DNA of 64,000 bases from Acidimicrobiia bacterium (GTDB lineage Bacteria > Actinomycetota > Acidimicrobiia > Acidimicrobiales > AC-14), in assembly GCA_023265025.1 (NCBI GenBank), contig JAHFUP010000011.1, positions 29,424 to 93,423 of the forward strand, in the 5' to 3' direction. The notes beneath the pieces are model-generated. The model did not search any database. It saw nothing but the letters and a program-made list of their open reading frames with translations, and was not told the DNA's origin. Positions 43,186 through 53,000 of the stretch are shown here, one piece after another; position 1 is the stretch's first letter, and each line of letters begins with the position of its first letter. The position numbers were made by a program, and so were the translations under genes.

Positions 43186-45212
43186 GCGCGCACGAGAGCC
43201 CGGTCGGGAGCGTGCTCGGGCGGGGCCGGACGCTGCTGCCCCGCGCCCTTCCGTACCTTCGCCCCTACAAGAAGCAGGCCGGCGGGTCTGTCGGGCTGAC
43301 CGCCCTGCTGGCCGTCCTGGCCCTGGCCGAGCCGTGGCCCCTGGCGTTCGTGGTCGACAGCGTGCTGGGCGACAGGCGCCCGCCCGGGTGGATCACCGGC
43401 CTCGTCGGCGAAGGAAAGGGCCGGCTTATCCTCTTCGCAGTCGGTGCCAGCCTGCTGATCACCCTGCTGGGCGGCGCCCTCACGGTCGTCAACGAGTACC
43501 TCACGACCACCGTCAACCTGCGGATGATCCTGGACTTCCGCAGCGACATGTTCCGGCACGCCCACCGGCTGTCGATGGCGTACCACGACGAGGCGCGCAG
43601 CGGGGTCCTCCTGTATCGGATCAACAACCAGGCCGGCGCGGTCGGTCCGATCGTCACGTCGCTGCCCGACCTGGTCCAGAGCCTCCTTACCCTCGTCGGC
43701 ATGGCGTGGATCGCGTTCACGATCGACGCGTCGCTGGCCGTGCTCGCACTGGCCGTGGTGCCTGTCATCGCCTACTCGACCCGCTACTACACCCGGCGGA
43801 TCGAACCCGACCTCCTCAAGGTGCGGGGCCTCGAGGGCTTCAACCTGTCGATCGTGCACGAGGCCCTGGCCATGCTGCGGGTCATCGTCGCCTTCGGCCG
43901 CGAGCGTCACGAGTACGACCGGTTCCGCACCCAGGGCGAGAAGACGGTCGACGCCCGGGTCGACCTGACGGTGCGCCAGACCATGTTCAAGCTGGCCGTG
44001 AGCCTCATCACCGCGGCCGGGACGGCGGCCGTCCTCGGCTGGGGGGCCCAGCGGGTGCTCCAGCGGGACATCACCGTCGGCCAGCTACTGATCGTCCTGT
44101 CCTACATCGCCGCCGTGTACAACCCGCTGGAGACCCTGACGGGCACGATCGCCAACTTCCAGGGGCTCTTCGTGGAGTTCGAGCATGCCCTGGAGCTGGT
44201 CGATACGCCCCTCGACATCGACGAGAAGCCCGACGCCATCGCGCTGCCCCGCGCCGCCGGCTCCGTCACCTTCGAGGACGTGCGCTTCAGCTACGAGACC
44301 CGGCCCGACGTGCTCAAGGGCGTGTCCTTCCACGTCGAACGCGGCCGCTCTGTGGCCATCGTGGGGCCGACCGGCGCCGGCAAGACCACCCTCGTCAGCC
44401 TGATCCCGAGGTTCTACGACCCCCAGGGCGGCCGGGTTCTCCTCGACGGCCACCCGGTGACCGACCTGACGCTGGAGTCGCTCCGGTCCCAGTTCAGCAT
44501 CGTCCTCCAGGAGCCGCTGCTGTTCACCGGGACCATCGCCGAGAACATCGGCTACGGCAAGCCCGGTGCCACGACCGCGGAGATCGAGGCCGCGGCCCAG
44601 GCCGCCAACGCCCACGACTTCATCGTCAAGCTCCCCAAGAAGTACCAGACGATGCTCGGCGAGCGGGGCGTCAAGCTCTCGGGCGGCGAGCGCCAGCGCA
44701 TCTCGGTCGCCCGGGCGTTCCTGCGCGACGCGCCCATCCTGATCCTCGACGAGCCCACGTCGTCGATCGACTCCCGGACCGAGGAGGTCATCCTCGACGC
44801 CCTCGACCGGCTCATGGTCGGGCGCACCACGATCATGATCGCCCACCGGCTGTCCACGGTCCGCCACGTCGACGAGATCCTCGTCCTCAGCGGGGGCGAG
44901 ATCGTCCAGCGTGGTGAGCACGACACGCTGGTCAAGCAGCGCGGCATGTACCGCCAGCTGTGGCTGACCCAGATCCGCTCCCGCCGCAGCCGGCGCACGG
45001 CCGCCCCGGCCCCGGTGACGCTCGCCGCCCCGGCCCCGGTGACCCCGCCGGCGCCGGCGCCGGCCAAGGCGGCGAAGGCCAGAAAGAGCGCGAACGGCCA
45101 CCAGTCCTCCCGGCTGGAGCTCACCCCGCCGCTCGGGGACGGGGTGCTGGCCCAGCGGGTGAGGGAGCGGGCCGCCCGGGCCGCGGCGCAGAAGAACGGG
45201 AAGGCCTCGTGA
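43182..45212 (+). CDS. ABC exporter, fused membrane and ATPase domains
   Basis: 676 residues from a GTG overlapping the preceding stop. The N-terminal six-helix type IV exporter domain spans about residues 30-330. The nucleotide-binding domain has Walker A GPTGAGKTT (about 396), Q-loop VLQEPLLF, signature LSGGERQR (about 500), Walker B ILILDEP and the H-loop IAHRLST. The C-terminal 80 residues are an Ala/Pro-rich tail with a repeated APAPVT, then a basic helix. Related to lipid and glycolipid flippases of the MsbA type. Its place within the glycosyltransferase row suggests it moves a glycolipid or peptide-linked product of this locus. Not close to the RiPP cluster (14 kb). Confidence 0.9.
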   Translation: MSAHESPVGSVLGRGRTLLPRALPYLRPYKKQAGGSVGLTALLAVLALAEPWPLAFVVDSVLGDRRPPGWITGLVGEGKGRLILFAVGASLLITLLGGALTVVNEYLTTTVNLRMILDFRSDMFRHAHRLSMAYHDEARSGVLLYRINNQAGAVGPIVTSLPDLVQSLLTLVGMAWIAFTIDASLAVLALAVVPVIAYSTRYYTRRIEPDLLKVRGLEGFNLSIVHEALAMLRVIVAFGRERHEYDRFRTQGEKTVDARVDLTVRQTMFKLAVSLITAAGTAAVLGWGAQRVLQRDITVGQLLIVLSYIAAVYNPLETLTGTIANFQGLFVEFEHALELVDTPLDIDEKPDAIALPRAAGSVTFEDVRFSYETRPDVLKGVSFHVERGRSVAIVGPTGAGKTTLVSLIPRFYDPQGGRVLLDGHPVTDLTLESLRSQFSIVLQEPLLFTGTIAENIGYGKPGATTAEIEAAAQAANAHDFIVKLPKKYQTMLGERGVKLSGGERQRISVARAFLRDAPILILDEPTSSIDSRTEEVILDALDRLMVGRTTIMIAHRLSTVRHVDEILVLSGGEIVQRGEHDTLVKQRGMYRQLWLTQIRSRRSRRTAAPAPVTLAAPAPVTPPAPAPAKAAKARKSANGHQSSRLELTPPLGDGVLAQRVRERAARAAAQKNGKAS

Positions 45213-47704
45213 CGTCGCGGCCGAAGATCGTGCTGCTGGGGATGCTCACCAAGATGCCGGTGGGCGGGGTCGCTTGGCTGGTGGCCCAGTACGCCGCCGG
45301 CTTCGAGCGCCTCGGCTTCGACGTCTACTACGTCGAAGCCCACGCCCGCACTCCTTCGATGTTCGTGCTCGACGAGCAGGACGACGGCAGCGAACGGGCC
45401 GCCGCCTACCTGGGCGAGCTCATGCCGCGCTTCGGGCTGGCCGACCGGTGGGCCTTCCACGCCCTCCACGCCGACGGGCGCTGCCTCGGGATGACCGCGA
45501 CCCAGCTCCAGCGCCTCTACCGGGACGCGGCGCTGATCGTCAACCTGCACGGCGGCACTGTCCCGCTGGCCGAGCACGCCGCCACCGGCCGCCTGTGCCT
45601 GCTCAGCACCGACCCGGTCGAGCTGGAGCTGGAGCTGGCCCGGGGCGACGCCCAGGCCATCGAGTTCATGGACGCCCACACGTCGTACTTCACCTGGGGG
45701 CTGAACTACGGCAACCCCGACTGCCGGCTGCCGTGGTCGGTGCGGTACCCATTCGTGCCCAGCGCCCCGCCCGTCGTCGTCGACTTCTGGGCCACCGGCG
45801 AGGCGCCGGCGCCCGACGCGCCCTTCACGACCATCGGGAACTGGCGCCAGCACTGGCGGGAGGTCCACTTCGAGGGGGCGCGGTACGGCTGGAGCAAGCA
45901 CACCCAGTTCCTGAAGATCCTCGACCTGCCCTCCCTGGTGCCGGCCCGGTTCGAGCTGGCGCTCAGCAGCTTCGAGGAGGAGGACCGTCGGCTACTGGAG
46001 GCCCACGGCTGGGGGGTGCGCTCCGGGCTGGAGATCTCCTCCGACATCGAGTCGTACCGGCGGTTCATCGTGCAGTCCGGCGGCGAGCTGACGGCGGCCA
46101 AGGAGCAGAACGTCAGCCTCCGCTCGGGCTGGTTCAGCGAGCGCAGCGCCACCTACCTGGCCGCCGGCCGGCCGGTGATCACCCAGGACACCGGGTTCGG
46201 CAACGCCCTGCCGGCCGGCGAGGGCCTCCTGGCATTCGCCGACCTCGACGGGGCCGCCGCGGCGGTCGAGGCCGTCGTGGCCGACCCGAAGCGCCACCGC
46301 CGGGCCGCGCTGGAGATCGCGCGCGACCACCTGAACTACGACGTCGTGCTGACGTCGCTGCTCGACCACGTCGGCATCGCCGTCCGGCACCGTGCGTCGC
46401 CCCGCCGGGGCCCGTCGCTGCTGCCAATGCCGGCGCCGGCCGAGCTGCCACCCGGGCTGCGGCTGACCCCGGTGTCCCGGCGTCCCCTCGTCCTCGACCC
46501 CGCCACCGAGCGGGCGGTGCTCGGGCGCCCCGTCCCGCTGGCCTCCCTGCACGCGCCGGCCGGCGACGGCGCCCCTGAGGCCAGCGTGATCGTCGTCGTC
46601 CTGGACAACCTGGCGGTGACCAGGATGGCCCTGGAAAGCGTCGTGGCCAACACGCCGGCGCCGGCCCACGAGCTGATCGTCGTCGACAACGGCTCCGGCG
46701 CCGACACCCGCCGCTACCTCAGCGTGCTCGCCGCCCGCCACCCCAACGTGCGGCTGATCCGCAACGACGCCAACCGCGGGTTCGCCGGCGGAACGAACCA
46801 GGGCCTCGCGGTGGCCAGGGGGCGGACCATCGTCCTGCTCAACAACGACACGATCGTCCCCCCCGGCTGGCTGGCGGCGCTGGTCCGCCATCTCGACGAT
46901 CCCACCGTCGGGCTGGTCGGCCCGGTGACCAACCGCTGTGGCAACGAGGCCGAGGTGCCGTGCGACTACGAGGACTACGCCGGCCTCATCGCCATGGCCG
47001 GGCGCCAGGCCGCCGGCGCCGGCCCACCGTTCGACCTCCCCGTCGCCATGCTCTTCTGCGCCGCCCTCCGCCGGGACGTCTTGTCCGCGGTGGGCCTGCT
47101 GGACGAGCGGTTCGAGATCGGCATGTTCGAGGACGACGACTACGCCCGGCGGGCCCGCGACGCCGGCTACCGGGTCGTCTGCGCCCCCGACGTGTTCGTC
47201 CACCACTTCGGCGAGGCGTCGCTGGGGCAGCTCGCCGCCGAGGGTCGCTACGGCCCCCTGTTCGACGCCAACCGCCGGCGGTTCGAGGCCAAGTGGGGCG
47301 AGCCGTGGCAGGGTCACGAGCGCCGGCCCGACGCCGGGTACGAGGCGATGGTCGGACGGGTGCGGGCCGCGGTGGAGGCGTTCGTCCCGCCGGGCTCGAT
47401 CGCCCTGGTCGTGAGCAAAGGCGACGACGCCCTGTTGAGGTTGCCCGGCGCCCAGGGCCGGCACTTCCCGGGCGACGGCGGCGGCGGGTACGCCGGCCAC
47501 CACCCCGCCGACGACGCAGCGGCCATCGATGCCCTCGAGTCGGCCCTACGGCAGGGCGCCACCCATCTGGTGGTGCCGGCCACCTCGGCCTGGTGGCTCG
47601 ACCATTACCGCGGCTTCGCCCGCCACCTCGACGAACGGTACGTGCGGGCCCACGCGGCCGCGGACACCGGCGTCATCTTCCACTTGAAGGACGTGAAGCA
47701 GTGA
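45209..47704 (+). CDS. Two-domain glycosyltransferase (GT-B-like plus GT2) with shared C-terminal WW domain
   Basis: 831 residues; the GTG overlaps the exporter stop. Residues about 1-390 belong to the same GT-B-like family as the three genes at 53697, 54806 and 55993 (LLGMLTKMPVGGVAWLVAQY, SGWFSERSATYLAAGRPVIT, QDTGFGNALPAGEG). Residues about 450-690 are a GT2 domain (SVIVVVLDNLAVTRMALESV, LIVVDNGSGADTRRYL, IVLLNNDTIVPPGWLA, RFEIGMFEDDDYARRARDAG). The last 110 residues form a domain also present in the next two proteins (ALVVSKGDDALLRL, HHPADDAAAIDALESAL, LVVPATSAWWLDHYRGF). Cytoplasmic enzyme adding at least two sugars; donors unknown. Confidence 0.83.
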   Translation: MTSRPKIVLLGMLTKMPVGGVAWLVAQYAAGFERLGFDVYYVEAHARTPSMFVLDEQDDGSERAAAYLGELMPRFGLADRWAFHALHADGRCLGMTATQLQRLYRDAALIVNLHGGTVPLAEHAATGRLCLLSTDPVELELELARGDAQAIEFMDAHTSYFTWGLNYGNPDCRLPWSVRYPFVPSAPPVVVDFWATGEAPAPDAPFTTIGNWRQHWREVHFEGARYGWSKHTQFLKILDLPSLVPARFELALSSFEEEDRRLLEAHGWGVRSGLEISSDIESYRRFIVQSGGELTAAKEQNVSLRSGWFSERSATYLAAGRPVITQDTGFGNALPAGEGLLAFADLDGAAAAVEAVVADPKRHRRAALEIARDHLNYDVVLTSLLDHVGIAVRHRASPRRGPSLLPMPAPAELPPGLRLTPVSRRPLVLDPATERAVLGRPVPLASLHAPAGDGAPEASVIVVVLDNLAVTRMALESVVANTPAPAHELIVVDNGSGADTRRYLSVLAARHPNVRLIRNDANRGFAGGTNQGLAVARGRTIVLLNNDTIVPPGWLAALVRHLDDPTVGLVGPVTNRCGNEAEVPCDYEDYAGLIAMAGRQAAGAGPPFDLPVAMLFCAALRRDVLSAVGLLDERFEIGMFEDDDYARRARDAGYRVVCAPDVFVHHFGEASLGQLAAEGRYGPLFDANRRRFEAKWGEPWQGHERRPDAGYEAMVGRVRAAVEAFVPPGSIALVVSKGDDALLRLPGAQGRHFPGDGGGGYAGHHPADDAAAIDALESALRQGATHLVVPATSAWWLDHYRGFARHLDERYVRAHAAADTGVIFHLKDVKQ

Positions 47705-50070
47705 CCGCCATCGCCATCACCGGCATGCACCGGGCCGGCACGTCGATGGTCGCCAACGCGCTTGCGCTCGGTGGCCTGTACATCGGCGACAAGGCCGGGC
47801 TCATCCCGCCGGCGCCGGACAACCCCCGCGGGTTCTTCGAGCACTCCGGCTTCGTCGCCCTCGACGAGGACCTTCTGGAAGCGTGCGGCGGGGCCTGGGA
47901 CCACCCGCCGGCCCTCCTACCCCAGGCCGCCGACGACCCCCGGGTGGCGGGTCTGCGGGGGCGGGCGGCGGCCCTGGTGGACGAGCTGGCGATCATGGTC
48001 GCGTGGGGCTGGAAGGACCCCCGGACATCCCTCACCGCCCACTTCTGGCTGGACGTCGTCGGTGACCTGCGGTTCGTCGTGTGTGTGCGCCACCCCGTCG
48101 AGGTCGCGATGTCGCTGACGCGCCGGAACGGGACCTCCTACGCCCACGGCCTCAGCCTCTGGCACGCCTACTACGAGGCCCTGCTCGGCGCCGTTCCCCC
48201 GGACCGCCGGATCGTCACGCACTATGACTCCCATTTCGACCACGTTGACCGGGAGATGGCGCGGCTCCTCGTCTTCGCCGGCCTGCCGGCCGCCGACATC
48301 GCCGTCGTCGACCGAGATCTGCGGAACCACAACGTCGACACGCCGGCGGCCGCCGCCGGCATCGATCCCCGCACCGTCGAGCTGTACGAACGGCTGTGCC
48401 AGGAGGCCGGCCGTGAGGTCGCCGCCGCGCCGGCGCCCGCGCCGGCTCGGGTCGTCCGGGCCGCGGTCGAGCTGGTCGCGGCGAACGACCTCCTGCGCCG
48501 GCGAGGTGACCACATCGAGTCACTGCAGCGGAGCACGTCCGAGCTGGCCGCCGCCGTCGCCACCCTGCAGGCCGTCGGCAACGAGGACGTGCTCCGGGGC
48601 GTCGCCGCCCGTTTCGACACGCTGGAAGCCACCGTCGACGACCTCCTCCACGCCGGCGAGATCGACGGGCGCCCCGACGGGGCCATGGTGCGGGCGTGTC
48701 GCAACCTGGTGCGGACCCACGTCCCGGCCGCGGAGGAGGTCCTCATCGTCGCCAAGGACGACGCCCTCCTGCTCGACCTGCACGGCCGCCGGACCGCCAA
48801 CTTCCCGCAGGCCGCCGACGGGCACTGGCCCGGGTTCGCCCCCAGTCACGGCGTGGCCGCCATCGCCAACCTCGAGGCGCTGCGCCTGCGCGGGAGCCGC
48901 TTCCTGCTGATCCCCGAGACGGCGAGGTGGTGGACGGCGCACTACCCCGAGCTCGCCGAACACCTGATGACCCGCTACGAGGTCGTGGCCGACGAGCCGG
49001 GCGTGGGGCTCCTCGTCGATCTGGCGGGACGGCCCGCCCGCCCGGAGGGATGGCCGCGGGGCCTCGCCGCCGTCCTCCGCCGGCTGGCCCGGAGCGCCGG
49101 CATCGAGCCGTCGGTGCTGGACTGGACCAGCCTGGACCTCGGCCGCCACCTGCCCGGCGGCAACGTCTTCGTGCCTCCGCCCTGGTGGGGAGCCGACGAG
49201 CTGCCGTACCTGGACGCCACCATCGACGCCGTGGTCGTCGACGACCCGGCGCGCATCGAGGAGGCCCGGCGGGTCTCGGCCCATGCCGTCGTCACGGTGG
49301 CGGGGGCCGACGACAGGCGGCCGGTCGAGGTTGTCGCAGTGGAGCTGGTGGCGACCGGCGGGACCGCACCCACAGACGAGTCCGTCCGCCTCGTCGTCAC
49401 GTCCGCCGACCCGGATCCTGTGTGGCTCGCCGCCCTCCGGGAGTCGGTGGCCGGCGAGCCGGCGGTGGACGTCGCCGTGGGCCTGCGCTGGCCCGAGGTC
49501 GCCGGCGGTGCCGACGTGGTCGCCTTCGTCGAGGAGGGCGTCCTGCCCCTCCCGGGCTGCATCCACGCGGTGCGGACCACGCTGGCCCGGTTCGACCGGG
49601 TCGCGGCGGTCGCCACCAAGGTGCTGGCCGCGGACGGCGCACTCGAGGGGGCGGGGGGCATGGTGTTCTCCGACGGGACCTACGCCGGCGTGGCCGCCGG
49701 CTCACCGGACGTCGTGGCCCCGTGGCACGAGTACGTCCGGGAGGTCAGCGCCGGCCTCGGTCTGCTGTTCGTCACCGCCGCCGCCCTCGACAAGGTCGGC
49801 GACGGGGCGACGAGGCTCCTGGCCCTCGCGCCCGAGGCCGGCACCGCCGCCCTGTGGGCCGCCGGCCTGCGGGTCGTGTACCAGCCCGAGGCGGCCGCCG
49901 TCCGCGCCGTGCCGGCGCCGAACCCGCGCCAGCACGGGCCGGTGACCGCCGCGGCATGGGGGCCGGCGCTGTCGACCCGTCCGGCGCGTCCGGACGTGCT
50001 CGACGAAGCGGCCTGGCGCCGCCTGCTGGCCGGCGACGACGTCGAGCCGGTCCGAGAGGAGCTGAAGTGA
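47701..50070 (+). CDS. Sulfotransferase-domain protein with shared WW domain and degenerate GT2 domain
   Basis: 789 residues from a GTG overlapping the previous stop. Residues 1-230 form a PAPS-dependent sulfotransferase-like domain: 5'-phosphosulfate loop AITGMHRAGTSMVANALALG and 3'-phosphate motif RFVVCVRHPVEVAMSLTRR. A coiled coil follows (about 255-310), then the domain shared with its neighbours (VLIVAKDDALLLDLHGRRTA, LLIPETARWWTAHYPELAEH). The C-terminal 300 residues resemble an inactive GT-A fold (PGCIHAVRTTLARFDRVAAV). It may sulfate the glycan of this locus. The stop overlaps the next start (GTGA). Confidence 0.78.
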   Translation: MTAIAITGMHRAGTSMVANALALGGLYIGDKAGLIPPAPDNPRGFFEHSGFVALDEDLLEACGGAWDHPPALLPQAADDPRVAGLRGRAAALVDELAIMVAWGWKDPRTSLTAHFWLDVVGDLRFVVCVRHPVEVAMSLTRRNGTSYAHGLSLWHAYYEALLGAVPPDRRIVTHYDSHFDHVDREMARLLVFAGLPAADIAVVDRDLRNHNVDTPAAAAGIDPRTVELYERLCQEAGREVAAAPAPAPARVVRAAVELVAANDLLRRRGDHIESLQRSTSELAAAVATLQAVGNEDVLRGVAARFDTLEATVDDLLHAGEIDGRPDGAMVRACRNLVRTHVPAAEEVLIVAKDDALLLDLHGRRTANFPQAADGHWPGFAPSHGVAAIANLEALRLRGSRFLLIPETARWWTAHYPELAEHLMTRYEVVADEPGVGLLVDLAGRPARPEGWPRGLAAVLRRLARSAGIEPSVLDWTSLDLGRHLPGGNVFVPPPWWGADELPYLDATIDAVVVDDPARIEEARRVSAHAVVTVAGADDRRPVEVVAVELVATGGTAPTDESVRLVVTSADPDPVWLAALRESVAGEPAVDVAVGLRWPEVAGGADVVAFVEEGVLPLPGCIHAVRTTLARFDRVAAVATKVLAADGALEGAGGMVFSDGTYAGVAAGSPDVVAPWHEYVREVSAGLGLLFVTAAALDKVGDGATRLLALAPEAGTAALWAAGLRVVYQPEAAAVRAVPAPNPRQHGPVTAAAWGPALSTRPARPDVLDEAAWRRLLAGDDVEPVREELK

Positions 50071-53000
50071 AGCGCAGCGCCCTGGTGTCACAGCCCCGGG
50101 TGCCCGAGCCGGACCGCGACCGCGGCTCGGAGCGGGTCGACACCCTCATGCGCTTCCTGCTCGACGACGGATGGTCGGTGACCTTCCTGGCCGCCGACGA
50201 GACGCCCGACCCCCGGCACACCCGGCGGCTTCGCCAGCTCGGCATCCCGACGTTCGCCGGCTACGCCAACGCCCCCGACATCGTGGCCGCCGGCCAGTTC
50301 GACCTGGCCCTCCTCGCGTTCTGGCAGCCGGCGTCACGACTGATGCCGATCCTCCGGGAGCAGTCGCCCAAGACCCGCGTGCTGATCGACTCGATCGACG
50401 TCCACTTCCTCCGGGAGGCCCGCCGCCAGCTCGGCGTCGAAGGGGCGCTCGACGCGCAGTACGGCGGCCGGATGGCGGCCGAGCTCAACGCCTACGAGGC
50501 GGCCGACGGCGTGCTGGCCGTCTCGGCCAAGGAGACCGACCTCCTGGCCGACTTCCTGGGCCCCGGGCGGGCCCACCACCTGGCCCTCGGAGAAGGCGGC
50601 GCCCGCTCGACGCGGCCCTTCGAGGAGCGACGCGGGATGTTGTTCGTGGGCAACTTCCGCCACCTGCCAAATCGGGAGGCGGTCGAGTTCCTGTGCCGCG
50701 ACATCCTGCCCCGCATGGATCCCCACCTGCTGGCCGAGCACCCCCTGACCGTCGCCGGCAGCAGCTTCGACGAGAAGATCCACGCGCTGATCGCCGGCAT
50801 GCCCCACGTCAACACCGTCGGATGGGTGCCCTCGGTCGACCCCTACGTCGAGCACGCCCGCGTGTCGGTGGTGCCCCTGCTCCACGGCGCCGGCGTCAAG
50901 GGCAAGGTCGTCGAGTCGATGATGACGGGGACGCCGGTCGTCACGACTCGCGTCGGCGCCGAGGGCCTCGACATCGTCGACGGCGAGCACGCCCTGGTCG
51001 CCGACGGCCCGGCGGACCTGGCCGCGGCGATCACCCGGCTGCTGGTCGAGCCGGACACCTGGCGGCACATCGCCGACGCGGGAGCGGCGCACGCCGGGGC
51101 CAGCCAGGACCTCGGACCGGTGCGTGAGCGGTTCCACCAGGTGGTTGACGGCCTGCTGGCCCGGCCGCGACCGACCCGGGCCGGCGACGGCTTCGGTCAC
51201 GGGCGCACGCGGCTGGAGGCCTATCAAGGCATGACGTCGCGGGTGCGCGACGTGGTCGGGACGGTCACGGGCCCGGGTGACGTGGTGCTCGTCGTCAGCC
51301 GCGGCGACGACGACCTGCTGGCCTTCGACGACCGCGCCGGCTGGCACTTCCCCCAGGGCCCCGACGGCGGCTGGGCCGGCTACCACCCCGCCGACAGCGA
51401 CGCCGCCGTCCGCCATCTGGAAGCCCTCCGCGACAGGGGCGCCACCCACCTCGTGCTGCCCGACACCGCCTTCTGGTGGCTGCACCACTACGAGGCGCTG
51501 GCCGAGCACCTCGACGACCGGTACCGCCGCGCCCACGCGGACGACCACGTCATCGTCTTCGACCTGCGGGCCGGCGCCGGCGAATCGGCGGCGCTCGAGT
51601 TGGAGGTCCCGGGCACGGACTGGGTCGTCACCGTGGAGGCCAACGCGGTACTGCCCGAGGGCTTCGTCGACGCCTTCCTGGCCACGGCCGACGCCATCGG
51701 CGCCGAGCGGGCCCAACCGGCCCACGACGCCGGCCCCATGGCCGGGCCGCCAGTGACCGAGCGGCTGCGGGGCTGTCTCGGACGCGAGGTGTCCGAATGG
51801 CTGCCGATCCCCGTCCACGCCCGCCGCGCCGGGGCAGCCCCCGACGGGCCGGTCCTGCTGGTGGACCAGACCCCGATCGGGCTGTCGGGGCCGATCCGGA
51901 CCACCCGCCGGGCCGAGGTGCTCGACGTCTTCGTCGCCGGCGCCGACGGCCCTGTCCGGACGGTGCGCGGCGTTCGGCCGCCGGCGCCGCGGATCAGCGT
52001 CCTCATCGCCACCTACGACCGCCCGGACCTGCTGGCCGGGTGCCTGGAGGGGTTCGCCCGCCAGACCGTCGACCGGGAGTCGTTCGAGATCGTGGTGGTC
52101 GACGACGGGTCGCCGGGCGATGCCACGGCCGCAGTCGTCGACTCCTTCGCCCGCCGGCTCCCGTTGGTCGCCGCCCGCCTCGACCACGCCGGGCGGTCGG
52201 CGGCCAAGAACCTGGCCGTCATGCTGGCCCGGGCCGACGTGGTGCTGTTCTTCGACGACGACGACCGGCCGGCCCCCGACCTCCTGGCCGAGCACCTCCG
52301 CGCCCACGCTCTCGCGCCGGACGAGGGGGCCGCCGTGCTCGGGTACACGGGCTGGGCACCGGAGCTGACCGTCACGCCGCTGATGCGCTTCCTGACCGAC
52401 GTCGACAAGGTGCTGTTCGCCTACGGGAACCTGAGCGACGGCCAGCAGCTCGACTGGCGCGGCTTCTGGGAGGGCCGGCTCTCCTGCAAGCGTTCCCTCC
52501 TCGTGGACCACGGGCTGCACGACCAGCGGCTGGCGTACTCGATCGACGTGGAGCTGGGCTGGCGGCTGGCCCGTCACGGCCTGCGCGTCGTGTACTGCGC
52601 CGCGGCCCGCAGCGTGATGGCCCGGAGCATCGACCTCGACCAGTTCTGCGCCCGGATCGAGGCCAAGGGCCGGGCCGCGGCCGGTCTCGCCTCGCTCCAC
52701 GACGACGATGGAATCCGGGCCTACGCCAAGGTCGACGGGGCCGCCGAGCGGTGGGCCGCGGCCCGGCCCACGCTGGCGTCGCTCGCGGCCCGGGCACGCG
52801 AGCTGGAGGCCGGCCCCCTCGGACCACAACGGGAGTCGGAGCTGTACGGGGCGTACCGCGAGCTGTTCGCGGCCTACTACGCCAAGGGCGCGGCCGAGGC
52901 CCTCGCCACCCCGCCGGCGCCGCCGGCGCCGGCGCCCGATGCCCCGGGCCGGGTGCCGGCACGGGTCTTCTCGGCGCCGCGCCACCGCGCCGCGCCGCCG

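Noticed and set aside
45000..45075. Tandem GCCCCGGCCCCGGTGAC-like repeats in the exporter tail
   Set aside because: They simply code an Ala/Pro-rich linker (APAPVT repeats) and need no other explanation.
43182..45212. ABC exporter as possible lasso peptide exporter
   Set aside because: It is 14 kb from the RiPP genes and translationally coupled to glycosyltransferases on both sides, so it belongs to the glycan locus.
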